A stretch of 8,610 nucleotides of DNA from assembly GCA_030744095.1 (NCBI GenBank), contig JASLRF010000269.1:1-8610 (forward strand), given 5' to 3'. A program made the position numbers and the translations under genes. This document shows positions 1 through 6,811 of this stretch, in pieces (the first letter of the stretch is position 1; each line of letters begins with the position of its first letter). Under the pieces are notes generated by a model that made no database searches, was not told where the DNA came from, and saw only the letters and a list, made by a program, of their open reading frames with translations. Origin of the DNA: Pirellulaceae bacterium (GTDB taxonomy: Bacteria > Planctomycetota > Planctomycetia > Pirellulales > Pirellulaceae).

Positions 1-48
1 AGGAATTGTCCAGCAGCGTCCATCAATCACATGGCAACGAGCAAGTTC
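1..48 (-). pseudogene. In-frame continuation of the propeller gene beyond the TAA, cut by the window edge
   Basis: Reading the minus strand in the same frame past the stop at 49-51 gives ELARCHVIDGRCWTIP with no further stop before the edge. This resembles the usual C-terminal stretch of this family, which from memory reads roughly KELARAQVL.GRCWTVPVL and leads into the closing blade. With that spacing the TAA falls where a lysine-type codon is expected, so a single A-to-T change in AAA would explain it. The sequence and frame are seen directly; the match to the family is recalled, not searched. Confidence 0.6.
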
Positions 49-1155
49 TTAAAACGAAGACGGCACGTCACGCGCTACGACCAATTCGCCGCCCTCAGAT
101 AGTATGATGAGACGCCGGCCCGCCGCGATCAACGACCCTGATCCCAGACCATCGACTGACCATTTGACCTCTCCCGTCGTCAACTCCATGCACTTCAACG
201 CCCGCGCCGCGTCAGTGTCGCCGTCGATTCCATAAAGGAATCCGTCGATCAACACGCACGAACTAAACTGGTTCTGCATCTCCTTGTTCGACCAGACGAC
301 ACGTGGATCGGCTTCCGTCAGTTCCAGCAGTGCACACCCACGATTGTAGCCAGACGAAATAAAGAGGTATCCGCCGGCCAAGATCGGATCCGCACCGTTG
401 GCCCCAAACTGCGTCAACCAGCGATGCTGCCACGATACCTCGCCCGTCGCAGCATCCACGCTGGAATAGAATTTCCCCGACGCCAGGAACATGGTCGTCT
501 TTCCCGCCACGGTATGAAGCAATGGCGTCGTGTAACCGGCCTGACCATCACCTGTCTTCCAAATCAACTCGCCCGTCGTCTTCTTGAACGCTGCGCCGGC
601 ATCGCCCACGTTCAATAGCAGCATATCGTCTTGCACAACCGGCGAACCACCAAATCCCCAGCCAGGTATTCGCGCACCTGTTTCCTCTTGGACGTTCTTC
701 GACCATTTGATTTGCCCCGATCCGGCAGACAGACAGAACAACTGCCCCTGACGACCTAGCGTGTAGACGGTGTCACCGTCCACGGTAGGAGTCGCCGTGG
801 GTCCGCCATCGAAGAAGCGGGCGTCGAGAGGGCTATCGTACGAGTGCTTCCACCGTTGGGCACCCGTCTCCACATCCAGGCAGACCACTGTATCAACGTT
901 GTCAGCGTTGCCCATCGTGAACAACCGGTCCTGACTAATGGCAACTGTGGAAAAGCCGATTCCCACAGATGCGCGCCAGACGACAGGCGGCCCGCTAGGC
1001 GGCCACTCGGACGTCCAGTTGGTTTCTCGACTGATCCCATCGCCAGTCGGCCCACGCCACTGCCCCCAGTCTTCGGCTGGGCTGCGAGTTGCCGGCAGGA
1101 ACAAAATCGCCGTGAGAAAGCAGGGAAGCACGCAATGATTGGCAAGTAAACTCAT
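49..1155 (-). CDS. Exported PQQ-like beta-propeller (BamB-like) protein, cut short by an in-frame stop
   Basis: Predicted secreted propeller protein of the planctomycete outer-membrane-assembly-factor-BamB-like group; no enzymatic role can be assigned. Residues 1-27 form a signal peptide (hydrophobic run around 9-21, likely cleavage after RSPA). The mature protein opens with EDWGQWRGPTGDG, a family hallmark. PQQ-like blade signatures follow: CLDVETGAQRW (92-102), CLSAGSGQIKW (141-151), TTGELIW (193-199), SVDAATGEVSW (232-242) and MELTTGEVKW (323-332). GGPTATPTVDGDTVYTLG (117-134) and GWGFGGSPVV (165-174) are further conserved strands. The ATG at 1153-1155 is chosen because it gives a full signal peptide, although no good Shine-Dalgarno precedes it. 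At 368 residues the ORF ends just before the last blade: the reading frame continues past TAA (49-51) with family-like sequence (see 1-48), so this is probably a recent pseudogene or a read error. It lies 393 bases downstream of the larger propeller gene on the same strand. The family call is firm; functionality is doubtful. Confidence 0.88.
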   Translation of the reverse strand: MSLLANHCVLPCFLTAILFLPATRSPAEDWGQWRGPTGDGISRETNWTSEWPPSGPPVVWRASVGIGFSTVAISQDRLFTMGNADNVDTVVCLDVETGAQRWKHSYDSPLDARFFDGGPTATPTVDGDTVYTLGRQGQLFCLSAGSGQIKWSKNVQEETGARIPGWGFGGSPVVQDDMLLLNVGDAGAAFKKTTGELIWKTGDGQAGYTTPLLHTVAGKTTMFLASGKFYSSVDAATGEVSWQHRWLTQFGANGADPILAGGYLFISSGYNRGCALLELTEADPRVVWSNKEMQNQFSSCVLIDGFLYGIDGDTDAARALKCMELTTGEVKWSVDGLGSGSLIAAGRRLIILSEGGELVVARDVPSSF

Positions 1156-1548
1156 ACTCAGTGGGACCCGGTTGGTGATGGAAGTCCCCTGATTCTAACT
1201 CGCCGGCGATGGGTTTGCCGACCGGTGCTGGAAACAACTTGTTGTGCGAGGGTCTTCGAGGCCGCACTCGTCCCGACCTAGGGGCTCGCCGGCACTGCAC
1301 TAGCACGAGAAAGCTCGTATCAGGTTCTTCTGTACAAATGAATCAAGTCTTCTAGTGGCTGCCTTGAAAAAATAATCGAACTGCCCCAACAAGAATAGTC
1401 GCTGTTCGCTCTGCGAACTTGGCGAAATGTTCGCAGAGCGAACAACGACTATGCGACAATTTGGGCCGCGAACAAGCGAAGCGAAGTTCCGGCAAACGAC
1501 TGCGGAAATGCACCCGCCTTCCGGAGCCTCACGCGCCAGATCAACAAC
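1156..1548. other. Intergenic spacer between the two propeller genes
   Basis: These 393 bases separate the stop of the large propeller gene (TGA, 1549-1551 on minus) from the start of the smaller one at 1155. I find no convincing gene: the short ORFs crossing it have no recognisable motif or signal peptide. It holds the 66-base palindromic repeat at 1387-1452 and a run of six A at 1367-1372 (a T-run on minus, beyond the palindrome). A TAGAAT hexamer on minus (1192-1197) could be a -10 element for the smaller gene but has no matching -35. The length suggests that the two propeller genes are transcribed separately. Confidence 0.6.
1387..1452 (+). repeat. 66-base palindromic repeat, copy 1 (near-perfect hairpin)
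   Basis: Two 24-base arms, 1395-1418 and 1429-1452, are reverse complements at 23 of 24 positions (the exception is 1402) and flank a 10-base loop, TTGGCGAAAT. Eight bases to the left, CAACAAGA, are shared with the second copy and so belong to the element. The arm core on the minus strand is GTCGTTGTTCGCTCTGCGAA. The palindrome lies 97 bases past the stop of the large propeller gene, so it could fold at the end of that transcript. No T-run follows immediately in either direction, so a classical intrinsic terminator is not supported. It is matched in reverse orientation at 6724-6789. Confidence 0.85.
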
Positions 1549-4500
1549 TCACTCACCCAGACAAATCACGCGCCCATCGGTTGTCGACACGAACAGCATC
1601 TTTTGTGCGGCGGCCATCCCATCCCACGACGGCAGCCAATCCAATTGGTATTCGCCCAACATACTACCATCTTTCGCAGAAACGGCCTGCAAGACACCGC
1701 CTTGACCACCGACGAGGGCCACGTCCTGCTCAGCAAGTTTCTCGGCGATCCGCGGGTCACGGGCCATGATCCGCGCGAACGTCTTTTCTTCGTCGATCAC
1801 GTCCGGGGGACCCGCTACGAAAATCGTGTCACCTGTCTTAACCATGGCACGCACCAACAGTGGTATGTCTTGATTCCAACGATGCCTGACGAACGAAGCA
1901 GAACCCGCATTACCCGATCGAGGCCGCCGGAAAGCGAACTGCACACCGCGACCGAACTTACCTTTGACCGACTGAGCCCCCGCCAGCGTTCCATCGTTCT
2001 TGTGCCCCGATGCGTCCTCAGCCGTGCCCCCTTCAAACGTGCATGCCAGCACGAGCCGCTTGTCATCAGTGGGTGATTTTTCTCGGCTTGATGCACGGAG
2101 CGAGATTTCATCAGCGCTCAGCGCCGAGTGATAAATGCGCACTTCGTCAATCATCCCGGTGAAGCCCAACGGGCTGTTGTAGTCTCCGACCGCACTGGCG
2201 TCATCCGCACCGATTTCCAGCGACTGTGCCGGGTCTGTTCCCAACAGTTTCGTGGCCACGGCCGATGCCGCCAGATTGCCATTGATGTACAACCGCATCT
2301 GGAGATCTTCATCAAGTACGCCGGCGACGTGCGTCCAACGGCCGATCGTATCGACCTTGGCCACCGCGGCGGCAAGTTTCGTACTCGAACGCACCACGAA
2401 ACGCGGCTTGCCACCTCGCAGCGCCAGAGCATAACCGTCCGTCGGACCACCGCGTGCCAGGATCACTCCATCCGGTCGATCGGCGGAGAACCACGCTTCG
2501 ACTGTCAACGGCTTACCTTGCGGATTCAGGCTTGGCGTCTTTTTGAATTGGACCATGTTCACGGCGGCCGGCCTCCTACGACCCCCGATTACTTTTTCCT
2601 CAACGCTACTGCGTGCCTCGGGCGGTGCCTCCTTACTGGTTGCGAACAATTGATGTTCGATGGTCGTCGTCCATTTGAGATATTCGGACTTGCGACCGAA
2701 ACCGTAAACGTCCTTGTCGTCGAACACCAACAGGCGCCCCGACGGCGCATACTTGCCGGCCTGGTAGTATCCGCCGTGGCCACCGGCAAAGCTGCGTCCA
2801 TATACCCAGTAGGATCGATGGAACCACGTGTCGTCCAAGAAGCCCATCGGTGCAAACAAGTGTGCCGTTTCGCCACGTTGCACGGACGCTTGCGCCGCAA
2901 AGTCGGCGGCATTTGGCCCGATTTCCAAGCGATTGCCTTCCATGTCAATCTGCTGCGAACGGAGATAGACGTAGACGCTATCCGTCGAGAGGATATCCGG
3001 TAAGGCAACGGGCATCTGCAGAACTTTGATGTGGTCCTGCATGTCTTCGCCCGTGTGTGGATCGCGATCGTCCATTTTCCCTTCGGAGATCTTGCGACCC
3101 GTTTCGGCATCCAGTCGAAAGAACCGCATACCGCCGTCAAGAAAACTCGATCGGCCTGCCACAAAATAGACGACACCACTTTCGATCAGCACGCTGCCAT
3201 GTACCGGCCAGACGGATTCGAGCTGTTCAAATGCCATGAGTCGTTCGTCACGCGGAGCGGCGCGAAATCGCCACACGAGTTCACCGTCGCTGGCACGCAC
3301 GCAGTACACCCAACCGTCGGCCGAACCGAACACGGCGCCACCTCGAAAGAGAGTCGGCGGTGAATCGACACGGCCGCCGGTCGTGTAGCTCCACTGGATT
3401 TTTCCTGTATCAGCGTCCAAAGCGTGCAGCGTGTGCGCATCCACTTCCGCGACAAACAACGTGCCGTCGGCAACCACGACACTGCTGAGCTTGCCCGCAA
3501 AACGCGATTCCCATTGCGGCTTCAACTTGGTCGGAACCTGCGTACCGGAGAACCCGGAACGTGACGCGTCATGACGATAGGTGGGCCAGTCGCTGGGGTC
3601 GACTTTGCTAGCCGCTGCATCTGTGAGCGTCCCGAAGGCCGGTCCACGCTCCAACCGCGCCGACTCGTCAACCTCCGCAACCTCTGCCGGAAGTTGCCGG
3701 TTCACACTGGCCGGTGCCAGCGCGTTAAGGCCGAACAGTTTTGCCTCGGGATAGCACGCGCAGTTGTGCGGAGGCGCATAGACAAGCCCGTTGCAGGGCA
3801 TAATGCCATACAGGCAGCCACCTCGGACCCAATGGTGGATATCCCAGTCTTGATTCTTGTGATCGACAAACTCGATTCCAGTCCGCGAGGGCAGGAGAAA
3901 CTTGTCAGTCGCTTTGGCGATATAGCAGCGGTGATGAAACCAGTAGGTATCGACGTTGGGTGGGAATTCGTTGATCACTTTGCCCGTTCGCAGATCACGG
4001 CCAGTGAATACACCCGAATCACGTCCGCTGGTCGTCGGCGCAGACCAGACCAGACCGCTGGCGACCAACAGGTCCTCAGGCGATTGATATCCGCCACGGG
4101 CATGTGGGGCCTCCCACAATGGCTTGCCCGTTGACGCGTCGACGGCGTGCATCAGCCGGTCGCCACCAGCAAACAGCAGGATGCCGTCGTGCACAACCAG
4201 CTTGGGTCCGAAGTTCATGGTGACGTCTTTGCGACGCCCGGCGGGCGCCGAGTCCCACTGCGGTTTGCCGCTTTGGCGATCCAAACAGACAACCTTTTGG
4301 TCGTCGTGAAAATAAACTCGATCGTCATCAGCCGCCAGGGTCAAAGGAGCGACTTTCGATTGAAGCTTCCAGCGCTGCTCGCCCGTGGCAGCGTCCATCG
4401 CCACGACTTCACGGGGCAGCTGATTCCAATGGAATTTGCGTTCTTCGCGGACACGCTTCTGGTCCCCCGTGTTGAAGGCCGGCGTGAATCCGCCCGTGTC

Positions 4501-5490
4501 GAACTTGCCCTTGTTGACCAGTGCCAAGACAGTTCCGTTGCTGACAATGAACTCTTCAGTTGGGCGAGTCGCCTCGAGTGTCTGGACAACTTCTCCGGTG
4601 GCGGCGTCGAGCACCGACACGGGCTCCTTGAGACCGAGCGTCACGTATACGCGATCGCCGATGGCCACCAATCGACGTGCCAGTGCGGTGGGCCCACTCT
4701 TCAACGGCCACAAGTGGCTGTGCCATTCCTTGATCGGCTGCTTCCACAAAAGGGTACCGTTGAAGGCATCACGCGCGATCAGCGTCCAGCGCGGCGGCAT
4801 TTGGATCGAGATTCGCGAGCCTTCGTCCATGATGTAGAAAATGCGACCGCCGGTGGAAACCAATGCGCTCATACTGGCCATGCGATCATGGTGGCGTGAC
4901 CAGCGTGGGCTGCCAATCCACTGCAAATGACGCGGCGGTCCTACGACATCATCGTGCGCGACTGCGTTCCCGCCGGCGTCGTGCAGAAAATGTGTCCATT
5001 CATCAATATTGCCGGGACGTGTTTGAACCGTCTTCGTCCATTTGTCGTCTTGCTTGACATACGCCACGCCGCCGGGGACCAGCACACGCATCACCTCGGA
5101 CATCGGCACGTCGCCCAGATCTTCGGAAACAAACAGATTGACGAGCCGATCGATGTACGGCAACCGGTTACCGGTTAGACGATCAACGGATACGCTGCCA
5201 TAGTTGCCTTGCGACTGAACAACACGACGTGCCTTGGCAACATTGTCCGCGTTGCGATCCAAGCCCTGTACCTGAAAACGTGAGTCAACACGCAACTTTG
5301 CCGTCAGCTGCCCGTCGCCACAGGGAAAGTGCACGACGAAGCCGCCCGTGGCACCAGCCGCCGAGATAATCTCTTGTGCCGTCTCCGCGGCGGCCGTTTG
5401 AACTTGCAGCAACGCGAGTCCGAACATCACAATCGCTAATTGGCGGAACCATCGAGTCAAACAGTTAATTTCCGGATGCGGGCAATTCAT
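1549..5490 (-). CDS. Giant exported fusion: methyltransferase-like fold, PQQ-like propellers and inserted LamG domain
   Basis: Function unknown; probably periplasmic or envelope-bound. Of 1313 residues, 1-35 are a signal peptide (basic RWFRQ, hydrophobic LAIVMFGLALLQV, cleavage near TAAA). Residues 37-150 resemble a class I SAM methyltransferase core: VVHFPCGDGQL (52-62), LDRNADNVAKAR (77-88) and VMRVLVPGGVAYV (133-145). The first propeller (about 190-600) has blades such as ARDAFNGTLLWK (239-250), VAMDAATGEQRW (363-374) and MHAVDASTGKPLW (447-459), and ends in a Cys/His-rich segment (552-580). A second propeller starts at DWPTYRHDASRSGFS (634-648), with HALDADTGKIQW (689-700) and VRASDGELVW (731-740). 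A LamG-like jellyroll (about 975-1135, ending MIDEVRIYHSALSADEIS) interrupts it, and the closing blade returns at the C-terminus (DGRVICLG). The ATG at 5488-5490 is supported by AAGGA on minus (5501-5505), 10 bases upstream, and by the signal peptide. Methyl transfer is doubtful because SAM is not expected outside the cytosol. The architecture call is firm; the role is not. Confidence 0.92.
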   Translation of the reverse strand: MNCPHPEINCLTRWFRQLAIVMFGLALLQVQTAAAETAQEIISAAGATGGFVVHFPCGDGQLTAKLRVDSRFQVQGLDRNADNVAKARRVVQSQGNYGSVSVDRLTGNRLPYIDRLVNLFVSEDLGDVPMSEVMRVLVPGGVAYVKQDDKWTKTVQTRPGNIDEWTHFLHDAGGNAVAHDDVVGPPRHLQWIGSPRWSRHHDRMASMSALVSTGGRIFYIMDEGSRISIQMPPRWTLIARDAFNGTLLWKQPIKEWHSHLWPLKSGPTALARRLVAIGDRVYVTLGLKEPVSVLDAATGEVVQTLEATRPTEEFIVSNGTVLALVNKGKFDTGGFTPAFNTGDQKRVREERKFHWNQLPREVVAMDAATGEQRWKLQSKVAPLTLAADDDRVYFHDDQKVVCLDRQSGKPQWDSAPAGRRKDVTMNFGPKLVVHDGILLFAGGDRLMHAVDASTGKPLWEAPHARGGYQSPEDLLVASGLVWSAPTTSGRDSGVFTGRDLRTGKVINEFPPNVDTYWFHHRCYIAKATDKFLLPSRTGIEFVDHKNQDWDIHHWVRGGCLYGIMPCNGLVYAPPHNCACYPEAKLFGLNALAPASVNRQLPAEVAEVDESARLERGPAFGTLTDAAASKVDPSDWPTYRHDASRSGFSGTQVPTKLKPQWESRFAGKLSSVVVADGTLFVAEVDAHTLHALDADTGKIQWSYTTGGRVDSPPTLFRGGAVFGSADGWVYCVRASDGELVWRFRAAPRDERLMAFEQLESVWPVHGSVLIESGVVYFVAGRSSFLDGGMRFFRLDAETGRKISEGKMDDRDPHTGEDMQDHIKVLQMPVALPDILSTDSVYVYLRSQQIDMEGNRLEIGPNAADFAAQASVQRGETAHLFAPMGFLDDTWFHRSYWVYGRSFAGGHGGYYQAGKYAPSGRLLVFDDKDVYGFGRKSEYLKWTTTIEHQLFATSKEAPPEARSSVEEKVIGGRRRPAAVNMVQFKKTPSLNPQGKPLTVEAWFSADRPDGVILARGGPTDGYALALRGGKPRFVVRSSTKLAAAVAKVDTIGRWTHVAGVLDEDLQMRLYINGNLAASAVATKLLGTDPAQSLEIGADDASAVGDYNSPLGFTGMIDEVRIYHSALSADEISLRASSREKSPTDDKRLVLACTFEGGTAEDASGHKNDGTLAGAQSVKGKFGRGVQFAFRRPRSGNAGSASFVRHRWNQDIPLLVRAMVKTGDTIFVAGPPDVIDEEKTFARIMARDPRIAEKLAEQDVALVGGQGGVLQAVSAKDGSMLGEYQLDWLPSWDGMAAAQKMLFVSTTDGRVICLGE

Positions 5491-5714
5491 CGTTTCACGT
5501 TCCTTGACAGAGTTGGCAAATGCGGAGACAGTTCCAGCGATAGGTCATTCTATCACGTGAAGTTGCCCACGTCTTGTACGTTGATTTCGAATTCGGCGTG
5601 CCGGCGCCGGGCACCTGATGACCACCCTGCGATTGCGGAATTCACTGCGCCGCGATACAAGATAGGCCGCAGCCGGGCGATGACTTTCCCCAATCTATCA
5701 AAGAGCAAAGCACG
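5491..5714. promoter_or_regulatory. Divergent spacer, presumably with promoters for both flanking genes
   Basis: The large propeller gene and the phosphatase gene are transcribed away from each other across these 224 bases, so both promoters should lie here. Weak candidates: TAGAAT on minus (5547-5552) as a -10 for the propeller gene, and TTGACA on plus (5504-5509), which has no -10 at 16-18 bases. Short palindromes are present, TCACGTGA (5553-5560) and CCGGCGCCGG (5601-5610), but neither is repeated. I cannot place a transcription start. Confidence 0.35.
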
Positions 5715-6518
5715 ATGCGCGAACTGGAACTTGCCAAACAGGCTGCCGTCGCCGGCGGCGCCGTCCTGACCGAGTACTTCCAAAATGGATTGCCGCAAGC
5801 CACCCAGAAAGATCCATCAAAGACCTACGACCTGGTCTCGCGGGCTGATATAGAATCGGAGGAGACGATCGTGCGTTTGATTCGCGACGCCTTTCCCGAT
5901 CATGAAATTCTGGCTGAGGAAGGGCAACGTGGTGCGACCGATGCCGAACACCTCTGGGTGGTTGACCCTTTGGACGGCACAACAAACTTCCTGCATCAAA
6001 TCCCACATTTTGCCGTCTCCATCGCCTACTATCGCGGCGGCCAGGCGATCTGCGGTGTCGTCTACAATCCTTCACGCAACGACTGGTATGAAGCCGTGCA
6101 AGGGCAGGGGGCTCGATTTCAGGGAGCACCCATTCACGTCGCCAACTGCCAACGGTTGGACGAAGCGCTCGTGGGGATCGGATTTTACTACGACCGCGGT
6201 GCCATGATGCAAGCCACGCTTGACGCCACACGTGATCTCTTCGAGCAACAAATCCACGGCATCCGGCGGTTCGGCACGGCGTCGTTGGATCTGGCTCAAG
6301 TGGCTGCGGGCGCCTGCGGGGCCTATTTCGAATACGAACTCTCACCGTGGGATTTCGCCGCCGGGCGACTGTTAGTCGAGGAAGCGGGCGGCCAAGTGAC
6401 GGACTGTCGAGGCGACAGTTTGCGGCTGAAAAAGAGTAGCGTCTTGGCTTCCAACACAGTGTTGCACCCGGCCGTGCTGGCAATTGCACGCAAGCATTTG
6501 CCGCCCGATGGCAGTTGA
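5715..6518 (+). CDS. Inositol monophosphatase family phosphatase
   Basis: Mg2+-dependent, Li+-sensitive-type sugar or polyol phosphate phosphatase, cytosolic (no signal peptide), 267 residues, the normal family length. Both family signatures are intact: WVVDPLDGTTNF (81-92, metal ligands D84 and D87) and SPWDFAAGRLLVEEAGG (210-226, catalytic-site D213). Other expected elements are D45 in VSRADIESEE, the acidic pair E68/E69 in ILAEEG, and RRFGTASLDLAQVAAG (184-199). It therefore looks active. The substrate cannot be read from sequence: inositol-1-phosphate (SuhB-like), histidinol phosphate (HisN-like) and fructose-1,6-bisphosphate are all plausible, so no symbol is given. The ATG at 5715-5717 starts just ahead of the usual first helix, and a weak AAGAG lies about 9 bases upstream. 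It is divergent from the large propeller gene and separated by 293 bases from the hydrolase, so it is probably monocistronic. Confidence 0.95.
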   Translation: MRELELAKQAAVAGGAVLTEYFQNGLPQATQKDPSKTYDLVSRADIESEETIVRLIRDAFPDHEILAEEGQRGATDAEHLWVVDPLDGTTNFLHQIPHFAVSIAYYRGGQAICGVVYNPSRNDWYEAVQGQGARFQGAPIHVANCQRLDEALVGIGFYYDRGAMMQATLDATRDLFEQQIHGIRRFGTASLDLAQVAAGACGAYFEYELSPWDFAAGRLLVEEAGGQVTDCRGDSLRLKKSSVLASNTVLHPAVLAIARKHLPPDGS

Positions 6519-6723
6519 GGCCTGGGGACGACACACCGTGGCGGTGAGATTAATCACATCGTATGGGTCCAACGGATCGAGGGCCAATACCGTTTATTGA
6601 CAACTAACAAGCTTGCAGTGCGTTGCCGCGCAGGCAAAAATGGTGCAGCTTGCCGTGTGGCTGACGTGCTGCCCGGTTCACATGTTTGTGCCGTCTAAAA
6701 ACGGTTGAATCTGTGACTGTTGT

Positions 6724-6789
6724 ATAGTCGTTGTTCGCTCCGTGAACATTACGCCAAGATCGCGGAGCCAGCAGCGCCTATTATTGTTG
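6724..6789 (-). repeat. 66-base palindromic repeat, copy 2 (inverted relative to copy 1)
   Basis: The reverse complement of this stretch aligns without gaps to 1387-1452, with 57 of 66 positions identical, including the loop (TTGGCGTAAT against TTGGCGAAAT) and the CAACAA flank. The left arm (6724-6747) matches its counterpart at 22 of 24 positions; the right arm (6758-6781) has diverged more (19 of 24). The two arms here pair at only 18 of 24, plus three possible G-T wobbles, so this hairpin is weaker. It ends 10 bases before the hydrolase Shine-Dalgarno and may lie in that gene's leader. Confidence 0.8.
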
Positions 6790-6799
6790 CGCCAATAGT

Positions 6800-6805
6800 A
6801 AGGAG
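6800..6805 (+). promoter_or_regulatory. Shine-Dalgarno site of the hydrolase gene
   Basis: AAGGAG sits 6 bases before the ATG at 6812-6814. It is the strongest ribosome-binding site in the window and fixes that start. The bases just upstream (6793-6800) can pair with 6779-6786 to form a small hairpin that abuts it. Confidence 0.8.
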
Positions 6806-6811
6806 CCTCGC

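Larger units (their letters stand above)
6519..6811. other. Intergenic spacer before the hydrolase gene
   Basis: These 293 bases lie between the phosphatase stop and the hydrolase start, with no gene visible. A small inverted repeat, CACCG-TGG-CGGTG (6534-6546), sits 16 bases past the phosphatase stop but has no T-run. TTGACA (6597-6602) lacks a spaced -10. The right part holds copy 2 of the 66-base repeat (6724-6789) and the hydrolase ribosome-binding site. Confidence 0.55.

Noticed and set aside
1192..1197. TAGAAT on minus as a shared -10 with 5547-5552
   Set aside because: The hexamers match but distances to the start differ (37 and 57 bases) and neither has a -35; two chance matches are likely.
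995..1306. Minus-strand ORF starting upstream of the smaller propeller gene, considered as an upstream gene or N-terminal extension
   Set aside because: It is in a different frame from the propeller gene, overlaps its signal peptide and has no family features.
1387..1452. Palindrome as the start of a CRISPR array or an inverted terminal repeat of an insertion sequence
   Set aside because: There are no regularly spaced direct repeats, and no transposase ORF lies between the two inverted copies, only ordinary chromosomal genes.
2128..3003. Long plus-strand ORF of 291 codons opposite the giant propeller gene
   Set aside because: It is antisense to a clear coding region with PQQ and LamG motifs, and its own translation shows no motif or credible start.
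4147..4899. Plus-strand ORF of 250 codons
   Set aside because: Antisense shadow of the first propeller; no recognisable domain.
5698..6534. Minus-strand ORF of 278 codons across the phosphatase gene
   Set aside because: Arg/Pro-rich translation typical of a wrong frame in GC-rich DNA; the opposite strand has intact phosphatase signatures.
6534..6546. Hairpin CACCG-TGG-CGGTG after the phosphatase gene as a terminator
   Set aside because: Only a 5-bp stem and no T-run follows; such repeats occur by chance.
6597..6602. TTGACA as a -35 box for the hydrolase gene
   Set aside because: No -10-like hexamer at 16-18 bases; the start is over 200 bases away.
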